From an uncultured Pelagibacteraceae bacterium (GTDB taxonomy: Bacteria; Pseudomonadota; Alphaproteobacteria; Pelagibacterales; Pelagibacteraceae): a stretch of 64,000 nt of DNA. The translations under genes were made by a program, and so were the position numbers. Below, piece after piece: positions 54,815 to 62,831 of this stretch. Position 1 is the stretch's first letter. The number at the start of each line of letters is the position of its first letter. The notes under the pieces are model-generated. The model was not told the DNA's origin and did not search any database. It saw only the letters and a list, made by a program, of their open reading frames with translations. The DNA lies in assembly GCA_902595795.1 (NCBI GenBank), contig CACJRK010000004.1, positions 1 to 64,000 on the forward strand, in the 5' to 3' direction.

Positions 54815-57118
54815 TTAATTTTTTATTTTATTTTTAATTTTATTTATACTCATTAAAATTCTTTCAGGTGTTGCTGGTGCATTAAGTTCTGGTGTAAACT
54901 GATAATTTCCAATTGAAGCAACTGCATCTTTAATTGCATAAAAAACGCTCATTGCTAGCATCAAAGGAGGTTCTCCAGTTGTTTTTGCTTTATTAACAAC
55001 TTTTTCTTTGTTTAATCCCTCTTTAAAAATTTCTACATTAAATTTTTTTGGAATATCACTTACAGCAGGTATTTTGTAAGTTGATGGAGAAAAAGTTGTA
55101 ATCTGACCATCTGATTTCCACTTTAATTCTTCTATTGTTAACCAACCTTGTCCTTGCACAAAACCACCCTCTATCTGGCCTAATTCTAGTGCTGGATTTA
55201 TTGGTTTACCGGCATCATGTAAAATATCTACTCTTTCCAAGATATTTTCACCAGTCAATGTATCTACAGTTACTTCTGAAACAGCTGCGCCATAACAAAA
55301 ATAATAAAAAGGCCTTCCTCTAAATTTTTTTTTATCAAAATTAATTTTTGGTGTTGAGTAGAAACCTGAAGATGAAAGGGAAATTCTATTTAAATATGCC
55401 TCTTGAATTATACTTTTAAATTCGAATTGTCTATTTCCAAATATTATATATTGATCTTTATAAACTGCTTCTAGATTATAAATTTTATATTTTTTCTTAA
55501 TAAATTTTTCTAAATTTAATTTAATTTTTGCTACTGCATTTAATGCTGCAGCACCATTAAGATCAGTAGTTGAGGAAGCAGCACTAGCTGAAGTATTTGG
55601 AACCTTAGCTGTATTTGTTGATGAAATATGAACTAAACTATAGGGTAATCCTAAAGAATTGGCTACTAATTGAGCTATCTTTGTATGAGTCCCCTGACCC
55701 ATTTCTATTCCTCCATGATTTAAATGCACACTTCCATCTGTGTAAATATGAACTAAGGCTCCAGCTTGATTTAAATGAATAGTTGTAAATGAAATACCAA
55801 ATTTTAAAGGTGTAATAGCTATACCCTTCTTTTTAAATTTATTTTTTTCATTGAATTTTCTAATATCTAAATATCTTTTTTTATAATTAGATTTATTTTC
55901 TAAATTTTTAAATATTTCGTTAATTACATTATCTTCAATAGTCATCCCATAATGAGTTACATTTCTTTTATCTTTTTGATAAAAATTTTTTTTTCTAACT
56001 TCTATAGGATCTTTTTTTAAATACCTTGAAATATTATCTATAATATTTTCTATGGCCATCATACCTTGATTTCCACCGAAGCCTCTAAATGCAGTTGAAG
56101 TTGGAATATTTGTTTTGCATAAATTATTTGTTACCTCAATATCCGAAATATAATATGCGTTGTCTATATGAAGCAAAGCTCTCTCATTTATTGCAACTGA
56201 TAAATCAGGTGACATTCCACAATTTGAAGATAAGTTTATTTTTAATCCTTCAATAATTCCATCATCATTAAAACCAACTTCATATTCAGATAAAAATTCG
56301 TGTCTTTTACCAGTCAATATTATATCATCATCTCTATCTAATCTTAATTTGACTGGCTGACCTGATTTTTTTGCCAACAACGCACAAATACACGCTGTCA
56401 TAAAATTTGTTTCCTTTCCTCCAAACCCACCTCCAATTCTTCTCACTTCAACATTTATTGAATTACTTTTTTGATTGAACATTTTTGCAATTAATTGTTG
56501 TGTTTCTGATGGATGTTGTGTCGAACTATAAACTAAAAAATTATCATCTTCTTTAGGAACAACAAAAGCCGCCTGGCCCTCTAAATAAAAATGCTCTTGG
56601 CTTCCAGTTGTAAAATTTCCTTTTAAATTATTTTTTGAATTTTTTATTTTTTTAGAAGGGTTACCTTTTTTAACTTTTCTAGGTTTAAATAAAAATTGCT
56701 TCTTATTTAAAGCTTCTTTTATTGTGATAACCGGTTTTAAATCTTTATAGGTAACTTTAGCTTTTAATACTGCCTTCCTAGCAAGCTCTGTAGTTGTAGC
56801 AGCTACAGCAAATAATGGCTGGCCAAAAAACTCTACTTTTTTTTCTGTAAAAATTGGATCACCTTCAAAAACTGGACCCACGTCATTTCTACCAGGGATA
56901 TCACTTTGAGTAACTACTGATATCACTCCTTCACTTTTTTTTACTTCAGTGAGGTCTATATTTTTGATTATTGCATGTGCTTTTTTGCTTAAACCAATAG
57001 CTCCATAAATTGTATTTTTTGGTTCATTAATATCATCAGTATATTCTGCATAACCACTTACATGCTTATAGGCACTATCATGTGGTCTTATTTCCTCAAT
57101 GTAGTTCTCTTTGCTCAT
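54815..57118 (-). CDS. xdhB: xanthine dehydrogenase, molybdopterin-binding subunit
   Basis: XdhB is the large subunit that oxidises hypoxanthine and xanthine to urate at a molybdenum centre. The 767-residue protein carries GGGFGGKE (about residue 229-235), TAFRGFGGNQG (about 343), GGIEMGQGTHTK (about 475) and the active-site glutamate in TTGEPPLMLAMSVFYAI (near 717). These are the Moco-contacting loops of the family. It follows xdhA directly and precedes guaD by two bases. Molybdenum cofactor synthesis genes must be elsewhere, as none is in the window. Confidence 0.97.
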   Translation of the reverse strand: MSKENYIEEIRPHDSAYKHVSGYAEYTDDINEPKNTIYGAIGLSKKAHAIIKNIDLTEVKKSEGVISVVTQSDIPGRNDVGPVFEGDPIFTEKKVEFFGQPLFAVAATTTELARKAVLKAKVTYKDLKPVITIKEALNKKQFLFKPRKVKKGNPSKKIKNSKNNLKGNFTTGSQEHFYLEGQAAFVVPKEDDNFLVYSSTQHPSETQQLIAKMFNQKSNSINVEVRRIGGGFGGKETNFMTACICALLAKKSGQPVKLRLDRDDDIILTGKRHEFLSEYEVGFNDDGIIEGLKINLSSNCGMSPDLSVAINERALLHIDNAYYISDIEVTNNLCKTNIPTSTAFRGFGGNQGMMAIENIIDNISRYLKKDPIEVRKKNFYQKDKRNVTHYGMTIEDNVINEIFKNLENKSNYKKRYLDIRKFNEKNKFKKKGIAITPLKFGISFTTIHLNQAGALVHIYTDGSVHLNHGGIEMGQGTHTKIAQLVANSLGLPYSLVHISSTNTAKVPNTSASAASSTTDLNGAAALNAVAKIKLNLEKFIKKKYKIYNLEAVYKDQYIIFGNRQFEFKSIIQEAYLNRISLSSSGFYSTPKINFDKKKFRGRPFYYFCYGAAVSEVTVDTLTGENILERVDILHDAGKPINPALELGQIEGGFVQGQGWLTIEELKWKSDGQITTFSPSTYKIPAVSDIPKKFNVEIFKEGLNKEKVVNKAKTTGEPPLMLAMSVFYAIKDAVASIGNYQFTPELNAPATPERILMSINKIKNKIKN

Positions 57119-58555
57119 TTAATTCACTCTTGATAACTTATTGGAATTTATTTCTATAAAGCATTTCATCAATAAATTTTTTGCTATCTCTAATCTGTAT
57201 TCTTTGCTTGCTCTCATGTCTCCAATAGGACTTAAATCTTTTTCTAAATAATTTTTTGCTTGATCAAAAGTATTGACAGTAAGAGGCTTATTTTTAAGAA
57301 TTTTTTCACATGCTTTAGCTCTTTTTGGTACAGCAGCCATACCCCCATATGCAATATAAGCCTCTTTAATTTTATTATTATTAATTTCAAAATTAAAAGA
57401 TCCACAAACAGAGGAAATATCATCATCAAATCTTTTTGATATTTTAAATGCCTTAAAAATATTTTTCTTAAATAATGGTATTTTTATTGAGTGAATAAAT
57501 TCGTTCTTTTTTAATTTAGTTTTTCTGTAATCAAGGAAAAAATTATTTAAAGGCAAAACTTTTCTTTTATTAAAGCTTTCAACTAAAACCTCTGCATTTA
57601 AAGATAATAGAATTGGCAGTGAATCACCAATTGGAGATGCTGTTGCAATATTGCCACCTATAGTTCCAACATTTCGAATTTGAACAGAGCCATATCTTTT
57701 TAGAACTAAATAAAAATCTGGATAATATTTTTTAATTTCTTTTTCAAATTTTATTAAAGGTGTAGCGGAACCAACTTCTAAATAATTTTTACTTACTTTG
57801 ATAAAATCTAATTCATCAATTTCTTTTAAATCAATTATAAATGGAATTTTTTTTCTCTCTTTTGTAACTTTTAAAGATAAGTCAGTTCCACCAGCAAGAA
57901 AACTAAAATTAGAATGTTTTTTAATTACACCTTTTAAATCCTTAATATTTTTTGGTGAAAAATAAATTTTATCATCTTTTTTAATATAAATATTTTTCGG
58001 TTTAATTTTTTTTAATTGCTGAATAACTTTATTTTTATTTTTAGAAAATTGATCATTCTTATTTATCTTATTTAAACTTTTGGCAGCATCAATTATAGGT
58101 CTATAGCCAGTACAACGACATAAATTACCTGATATAGAATCTGTTATTAATTCATTATCAAGACTTTTATTATTTTTAAACATTGAAAATAAAGACATAA
58201 CAAATCCTGGCGTACAGAAACCACATTGAGAACCATGAAATTTTACCATCGCATCTTGAACTGGGTGAAGTTTTCCATTTTCAGAAACTAAATCTTCAAC
58301 AATTATAAGTTGCTTACCATTCAATGATGGGACAAATGAAATACAAGAATTGATTGCTTTATAGATAATGTTATTATCGACTAATTCACCCAAAACAATT
58401 GTACATGCACCACAACCACCCTCTGAGCATCCTTCTTTAGTTCCAGTCTTTTTTAATTCAGTTCTAATATAATTAAGTAATGTTTGATTTGGATCAGGAT
58501 TTTTGATTACTATGAGCTTATCATTTAATAAAAACTTAACAGAATTCGATATCAC
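57119..58555 (-). CDS. xdhA: xanthine dehydrogenase, FAD and 2Fe-2S subunit
   Basis: XdhA carries two 2Fe-2S clusters and FAD and passes electrons to NAD. The N-terminal ferredoxin domain has GCSEGGCGACTIVLG, the second cluster domain has GFCTPGFVMSLFSM and GNLCRCTGYRPIIDAA, and the FAD domain starts near residue 215 with FLAGGTDLSL and continues with RNVGTIGGNIATASPIGDSLP. The protein is 478 residues. The start codon is GTG, immediately after the uraH stop, and no ATG lies before the ferredoxin domain. It is one operon with uraH upstream and xdhB downstream. Confidence 0.97.
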   Translation of the reverse strand: MISNSVKFLLNDKLIVIKNPDPNQTLLNYIRTELKKTGTKEGCSEGGCGACTIVLGELVDNNIIYKAINSCISFVPSLNGKQLIIVEDLVSENGKLHPVQDAMVKFHGSQCGFCTPGFVMSLFSMFKNNKSLDNELITDSISGNLCRCTGYRPIIDAAKSLNKINKNDQFSKNKNKVIQQLKKIKPKNIYIKKDDKIYFSPKNIKDLKGVIKKHSNFSFLAGGTDLSLKVTKERKKIPFIIDLKEIDELDFIKVSKNYLEVGSATPLIKFEKEIKKYYPDFYLVLKRYGSVQIRNVGTIGGNIATASPIGDSLPILLSLNAEVLVESFNKRKVLPLNNFFLDYRKTKLKKNEFIHSIKIPLFKKNIFKAFKISKRFDDDISSVCGSFNFEINNNKIKEAYIAYGGMAAVPKRAKACEKILKNKPLTVNTFDQAKNYLEKDLSPIGDMRASKEYRLEIAKNLLMKCFIEINSNKLSRVN

Positions 58556-58906
58556 TTAACTGCCTCTATAAGTAGAATAACTCCAAGGTGAGACAAGTAA
58601 AGGAACATGATAATGCTGTAAGGGATCTGAAATACCAAATCTGATAACAACGTCATCCAAGAATGGTACATCGCTAGCTGAAGATGTATTTTTAAAATAA
58701 TCACCAATATAAAAAACTAATTCATATTTACCCTTAACAAAAACATCTCCCTCTACTAATGGTGAGTTAGCTCTACCATCTTCATTGAGTTTTGTTGACG
58801 TTAATTTTTTTCGTTCTGAATTATTAATATAAAACAACTCAACCAGGATACCTTTGCCAGGTTTACCAGAATACACATCTAAAACATGAGTTGTGAGCTT
58901 TGTCAT
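58556..58906 (-). CDS. uraH: 5-hydroxyisourate hydrolase
   Basis: UraH (PucM, transthyretin-like) hydrolyses 5-hydroxyisourate to OHCU, the step after urate oxidation. The 116-residue protein has the N-terminal TTHVLDVYSGKPGKGILVEL and the C-terminal YHVPLLVSPWSYSTYRGS, with the YRGS tetrapeptide that separates HIU hydrolases from transthyretin. The catalytic His and Arg positions are intact. It is the first gene of the minus-strand purine operon and is divergent from uraD. Confidence 0.97.
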   Translation of the reverse strand: MTKLTTHVLDVYSGKPGKGILVELFYINNSERKKLTSTKLNEDGRANSPLVEGDVFVKGKYELVFYIGDYFKNTSSASDVPFLDDVVIRFGISDPLQHYHVPLLVSPWSYSTYRGS

Positions 58907-58953
58907 AAAATTATAGTATCATTTAATTTCAAACTTAAATTATTTAAAGTTAT
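58907..58953. promoter_or_regulatory. divergent promoter region between uraH and uraD operons
   Basis: This 47-base AT-rich gap must contain the promoters of two divergent purine-degradation operons, uraH-xdhA-xdhB-guaD-puuD on one strand and uraD-alc-allA-puuE on the other. It includes an imperfect dyad AACTTAAAT-TA-TTTAAAGTT that could be an operator. No -35 or -10 boxes are convincing by eye. The function is inferred from gene layout. Confidence 0.45.
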
Positions 58954-59451
58954 ATGAGAACAATAGATAACATTAACGATCTTAACAAGTCTGATTTTTT
59001 GTCTGTATTTGGTAATGTTTTTGAAAAAACTGAATCAGTAGCTGTAGAAGCTTTTGAGTCAAAACCATTTAAAAACTTCGAAGATATTATGTTTAAAATG
59101 CTTGATATTTATGAAAATTACGAAAAAAATAAAATTTTAGAGATTTTAAATGCACATCCAGAGCTTGCTGTAGCAAAAAAAATGACCTCTGAGTCTATAT
59201 CAGAACAAGCCTCTGCAAAATTAAACCAATGTTCTAATGATGAATATGAGGAATTTAAAAAATTAAATTCAGAATATAAAAAAAAGTTTAATTTTCCTTT
59301 TATAATTGCCGTAAAAGGTAAAGATAAAAATGAAATTTTGAATAATTTTAGACAAAGAATACAAAGTGATGTAGAAAGTGAATTCCTTGAAGCAAAAAAA
59401 CAAGTAAAAAAAATCGCAACCTTTCGCTTGAATGAAATAAATAAAAAATGA
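58954..59451 (+). CDS. uraD: OHCU decarboxylase
   Basis: UraD decarboxylates 2-oxo-4-hydroxy-4-carboxy-5-ureidoimidazoline to S-allantoin. The 165-residue helical protein contains ILNAHPELAVAKKM with the catalytic His, EQASAKLNQCSNDEYEEFKKLNSEYKKKFNFPFIIAVKGKDKNEIL and a closing EFLEAKKQVKKIATFRL, matching the family. It heads the plus-strand operon. Its stop overlaps the allantoicase ATG by four bases. Confidence 0.95.
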   Translation: MRTIDNINDLNKSDFLSVFGNVFEKTESVAVEAFESKPFKNFEDIMFKMLDIYENYEKNKILEILNAHPELAVAKKMTSESISEQASAKLNQCSNDEYEEFKKLNSEYKKKFNFPFIIAVKGKDKNEILNNFRQRIQSDVESEFLEAKKQVKKIATFRLNEINKK

Positions 59452-60434
59452 AAAAATTTATAAGTGCAAAAATGATTAACTTAGCTGATCCAAGAATTGG
59501 ATCTAAAATTATATTCAAGACTGACGATTTTTTTGCAGCTGCTCATAGAATATTAAACATCGAAACTCCAGTTTTTAAAGATGGACTATTTGACAAACAT
59601 GGTAAATGGATGGATGGATGGGAAACAAGGAGAAAAAGATCAAAAGGTTTTGATTATTTAATTTTAAAACTTGGTAAACCTGGAAAGATATTTGATATAG
59701 ATATTGACACAACGCACTTCAATGGAAACCAACCCACACATGCTTCGTTAGAGGGTTGCTTAAGTAAAACAAAGCCTAATAAGAAAACAAAATGGATTTC
59801 TTTACTGAGCAAAAAAAAACTTGGGCCAAGCCAAAACCATAGCTTCAAATCAAAAAACAAATCTGTTTTTAATTATATAAGACTAAACATTTTTCCAGAT
59901 GGTGGAGTTGCAAGACTTAGGCTTTATGGAAAAATTGAAATGGAAAAAAACTTTTCAAGTAAAAAAACTATCAACCTTTCATCTGTTTTAAATGGTGCTT
60001 CAATTATTGGTTGTAATAATGAACATTTTGGCAGGGCTGAAAATATTATAGCACCTGGTAAAGGAAAAAATATGGGAGATGGTTGGGAAACTAGAAGAAG
60101 TAGAGGAAAAAACTTTGATTGGCTTATAATAAAATTTGGAAAACCAGGATTAATAAAAAAACTAGAGATAGATACCCATCATTTTAAAGGAAACTACCCC
60201 GATAGTTTTTCAATTCAAACTACAAATATTACAAAGGATCTATCTAATCAATCAATTGTAAAAAATTCAAAAAGTTGGAAATATATATTAAATAAATCAA
60301 AACTGTCAGCTCACAAGAAACATATTTTTAAAAAATTCTTAATTAAAAGAAGTAAGGAAAATTATCTTAGAATAAATATCTACCCAGATGGTGGAATTTC
60401 AAGAATAAGAGCATTTGGAAATTTTGTAAAATGA
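59448..60434 (+). CDS. alc: allantoicase
   Basis: Allantoicase hydrolyses allantoate to ureidoglycolate and urea. The 328-residue protein consists of two related halves, as known for the family. The repeated core is visible as KWMDGWETRRKRSKGFDYLILKLGKPGKIFDIDIDTTHFNGNQP in the first half and MGDGWETRRSRGKNFDWLIIKFGKPGLIKKLEIDTHHFKGNYP in the second, each followed by a NIFPDGGVARLRLYG-type end. It is translationally coupled on both sides by four-base overlaps. Confidence 0.96.
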   Translation: MKKFISAKMINLADPRIGSKIIFKTDDFFAAAHRILNIETPVFKDGLFDKHGKWMDGWETRRKRSKGFDYLILKLGKPGKIFDIDIDTTHFNGNQPTHASLEGCLSKTKPNKKTKWISLLSKKKLGPSQNHSFKSKNKSVFNYIRLNIFPDGGVARLRLYGKIEMEKNFSSKKTINLSSVLNGASIIGCNNEHFGRAENIIAPGKGKNMGDGWETRRSRGKNFDWLIIKFGKPGLIKKLEIDTHHFKGNYPDSFSIQTTNITKDLSNQSIVKNSKSWKYILNKSKLSAHKKHIFKKFLIKRSKENYLRINIYPDGGISRIRAFGNFVK

Positions 60435-60922
60435 ACATAATAAAAGCAAAAAAAATAACTAAAAAAAATTTTTCTAAATTTGGTCAATTAATCGATACGT
60501 CTAAAAAAAATCCTATAAATATAAATGATGGGTATGCTCAAAGATTTGATAATTTGATAAACATAGATGCCTCTAAAAAAAATGGGAAAGCAATTGTTAG
60601 TATTTTTAAAGCGAAAAAAAGAAAGTTTCCTATGAAAATTGATATGATGGAAAAACATCCTTTAGGAAGCCAAGCCTTTATACCAATGGAAGATACAAAA
60701 TTTTTAGTATTTGTAGCGCCGAGAGGAGATAAACCGGATATAAATAAAATCGAATCCTTTTTGGTCCCCAAACAAACTGGAGTTAATTACAATGCCGGTA
60801 TTTGGCACTTTCCACTTATTTCTATGAAAAATATGAATTTTCTAATTGTTGATAGAAAGGGAAAAGGAAAAAATCTTGTAATTTATAAATTTAAAAAAGA
60901 TAAAATTATTTTAAAAAAATGA
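60431..60922 (+). CDS. allA: ureidoglycolate lyase
   Basis: AllA splits ureidoglycolate into glyoxylate and urea, ending the ureide pathway. The 163-residue cupin-like protein contains MEKHPLGSQAFIPMEDTKFLVFVAPRGDKPD and GVNYNAGIWHFPLISM, the conserved catalytic and metal-site segments. The N-terminus ITKKNFSKFGQLID is also typical. It overlaps the genes on both sides by four bases. Glyoxylate could enter the glyoxylate shunt or glycine synthesis, which would be of use to SAR11 cells that need glycine sources. Confidence 0.95.
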   Translation: MNIIKAKKITKKNFSKFGQLIDTSKKNPININDGYAQRFDNLINIDASKKNGKAIVSIFKAKKRKFPMKIDMMEKHPLGSQAFIPMEDTKFLVFVAPRGDKPDINKIESFLVPKQTGVNYNAGIWHFPLISMKNMNFLIVDRKGKGKNLVIYKFKKDKIILKK

Positions 60923-61818
60923 AAAAAAAATATCCAAGAGATTTGGTGGGATATGGTTCCAAAAAAATTAAAGTAAGGTGGCCTGGTAATGCTAAGTTAG
61001 CTTTGCAATTTGTACTAAATTATGAAGAAGGAGCAGAGAATTGTACTCTTCATGGTGATAGAACTTCAGAAGTATTTTTATCAGAAATTATAGGAGCAAA
61101 ACCAATTAAAGGTCGACACTTAAACATGGAGTCAATTTATGAATATGGATCAAGAAGAGGGTTTTGGAGAATTCACGATCTATTTAATAAAAAAAAAATT
61201 CCACTTACTATTTTTGGAGTTGGTATGGCCTTAGAGAGAAATAAAGAAGTTTGTACAGCTATCAAAAAAGCAAAGTATGAAGTTGCTTGTCATGGGTGGA
61301 GATGGATTGATTATCAAAATGTATCAAAGAAAAAAGAAAAGAATGACATGAAACTTGCAGTAAAATCTATAAAAAAGATTTTTGGAACTCAACCTACTGG
61401 TTGGTACACTGGTAGATGTAGTACAAATACTTTAGATTTAGTAATTGATAATGGTAATTTTTTATACTGTAGCGATACATACAGTGATGATCTTCCTTAT
61501 TGGATAAAAAAAGGTAATAAAAAACAACTCATGGTTCCTTACACACTTGATAACAATGATATGAGATTTGCAACTAATCAAGGATTTAATTCGGGTGAAC
61601 AATTTTATAATTATTTAAAAGATAGTTTCGATGCTCTTTACGAGGAAGGAAAAACATCACCAAAGATGATGTCGGTTGGCTTACATTGTAGATTAATTGG
61701 AAGACCTGGGAGAATACAGTCCCTTAAAAAATTTTTAAATTACATCACAAAATTTAAGGATATTTGGATTTGCAAAAGAGTAGATATAGCTAAACATTGG
61801 ATAAAAAATTATAGTTAA
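60919..61818 (+). CDS. puuE: allantoinase, PuuE (polysaccharide-deacetylase-like) type
   Basis: PuuE hydrolyses allantoin to allantoate and is unrelated to the metal amidohydrolase AllB. The 299-residue protein begins KYPRDLVGYGSKKIKVRWPGNAKLALQFVLNYEEGAENCTLHGD, which matches PuuE almost word for word, followed by MESIYEYGSRRGFWRIHDLF and ACHGWRWIDYQN. It is the last gene of the uraD-alc-allA-puuE operon. The convergent cytochrome c gene ends eight bases away. Confidence 0.95.
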   Translation: MKKKYPRDLVGYGSKKIKVRWPGNAKLALQFVLNYEEGAENCTLHGDRTSEVFLSEIIGAKPIKGRHLNMESIYEYGSRRGFWRIHDLFNKKKIPLTIFGVGMALERNKEVCTAIKKAKYEVACHGWRWIDYQNVSKKKEKNDMKLAVKSIKKIFGTQPTGWYTGRCSTNTLDLVIDNGNFLYCSDTYSDDLPYWIKKGNKKQLMVPYTLDNNDMRFATNQGFNSGEQFYNYLKDSFDALYEEGKTSPKMMSVGLHCRLIGRPGRIQSLKKFLNYITKFKDIWICKRVDIAKHWIKNYS

Positions 61819-61826
61819 AATTTTTA

Positions 61827-62150
61827 TTATTGTTCTGCAGCTATAGAAGTGTAGTGAGCAACCGCTTCTATTTCCTCATCAGTTAGTATACCCTCCATTG
61901 CGGGCATTACTCCTATACCGTTTCTAACTGCCATTATAATTCTTTGAATATCAGGTCTAATTTCATTTAAATTTGGACCAACCATTGCGTTTGATCCAGC
62001 ATCTGAGAGCATATGGCATGCTGCACAATTACCAGCCTCTAGAAAAACTTCTTTTCCTTTATTAAATAATTCATCAGCATTAACTTGTGTTAATGATGAA
62101 AATATCAAAAATACCAATGTGCCAAATAAATTTAAAAATAATTTTTTCAC
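61827..62150 (-). CDS. small periplasmic cytochrome c
   Basis: The 107-residue protein has a signal peptide (KKLFLNLFGTLVFLIFSSLTQVNA) and a single heme site GNCAACHML, with the axial methionine probably in GIGVMPAMEGILTDEEI. It is a class I monoheme cytochrome c of about 80 mature residues. The start is GTG; no ATG precedes the signal peptide in a suitable place. Its position inside the purine island, and the lack of a cytochrome domain on PuuD, suggest it accepts electrons from urate hydroxylase. It is divergent from the DUF1330 gene. Confidence 0.93.
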   Translation of the reverse strand: MKKLFLNLFGTLVFLIFSSLTQVNADELFNKGKEVFLEAGNCAACHMLSDAGSNAMVGPNLNEIRPDIQRIIMAVRNGIGVMPAMEGILTDEEIEAVAHYTSIAAEQ

Positions 62151-62193
62151 ATAAATTTGGTATCATAATTAAAAAAATTTAAAAAGGAGAATT

Positions 62194-62481
62194 ATGAAAG
62201 CTTATTGGATTGCGAATTATACTGAAATAAAAGATGAAGAAAGACTTAAAAAATATGCCGTTAAAGCTAAAGAGGCAGTTGAAAAATATTCTGGAAGAAT
62301 ATTGGCTAGAAGTGCAAATAATATAACTTTGGTAGGTAGGGAAATGGTTAGAGTGGCTCTTGCAGAATTTCCAGATATTAAAACTGCAAAAAATTGTTAC
62401 AATTCCGAAGAGTATGTTGAGGCCAGAAAACACTTAGAAAATAATGCCGTTAGAGAGCACATTATTTTTGAAGGAATGTAA
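62194..62481 (+). CDS. DUF1330 family protein
   Basis: The 95-residue protein is a ferredoxin-like alpha/beta-barrel (dimeric) of DUF1330, with MKAYWIANYTEIKDEERLKKYAVKAKEAVEKYSGRILARSANNITLVG and ALAEFPDIKTAKNCYNSEEYVEARKHLENNAVREHIIFEG. The fold is shared with small monooxygenases and isomerases, but DUF1330 has no established reaction. A good ribosome site (AAAAAGGAGAAT) precedes it. It lies between the cytochrome c and XdhC genes, so a role in purine use is likely by association but unproven. Confidence 0.9.
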   Translation: MKAYWIANYTEIKDEERLKKYAVKAKEAVEKYSGRILARSANNITLVGREMVRVALAEFPDIKTAKNCYNSEEYVEARKHLENNAVREHIIFEGM

Positions 62482-62501
62482 AATTCAAAATAATTTAATA
62501 A

Positions 62502-62831
62502 ATGACAAAATCATTAAAAAATACGATTTTAGAAGAAGCAATTTCATGGATTAAGTCTGGTCAACAAGTAGCTCTTGCAACCGTGGTTGAAACTTGGGGA
62601 TCGTCTCCATTCCAAATTGGAAGCAAAATGATAATTAATGAAAAAGGTAATTTTTTAGGATCAGTTTCTGGTGGTTGTGTAGAAACAAGCGTAATTACTG
62701 AATGTTTGGAATTAATAAAAAATAAAAATTCATTTAAGAAAATTGATTTCAAAGTCTCTGATGAAAATGCTTGGGACGTAGGGCTTGCATGTGGAGGAGA
62801 AATGACTGTTTTTATAGAGCAAATAAATTAA
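62502..62831 (+). CDS. XdhC/CoxI N-terminal domain protein (split XdhC)
   Basis: XdhC binds molybdenum cofactor, helps sulfurate it, and inserts it into xanthine dehydrogenase. This 109-residue protein corresponds to the N-terminal XdhC_CoxI domain, with VALATVVETWGSSPFQIGSKMIINEKGNFLGSVSGGCVETSVITECLE and WDVGLACGGEMTVFIEQIN. It ends at that domain boundary. Its stop overlaps the start of the next gene (TAATG), which carries the C-terminal half. The pair thus makes a two-protein XdhC. Confidence 0.9.
   Translation: MTKSLKNTILEEAISWIKSGQQVALATVVETWGSSPFQIGSKMIINEKGNFLGSVSGGCVETSVITECLELIKNKNSFKKIDFKVSDENAWDVGLACGGEMTVFIEQIN

Noticed and set aside
62771-62830. N-terminal extension MGRRACMWRRNDCFYRANKL of the XdhC C-terminal ORF
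   Set aside because: It is the out-of-frame reading of the end of the upstream XdhC gene. The ATG at 62831 forms a normal TAATG junction.
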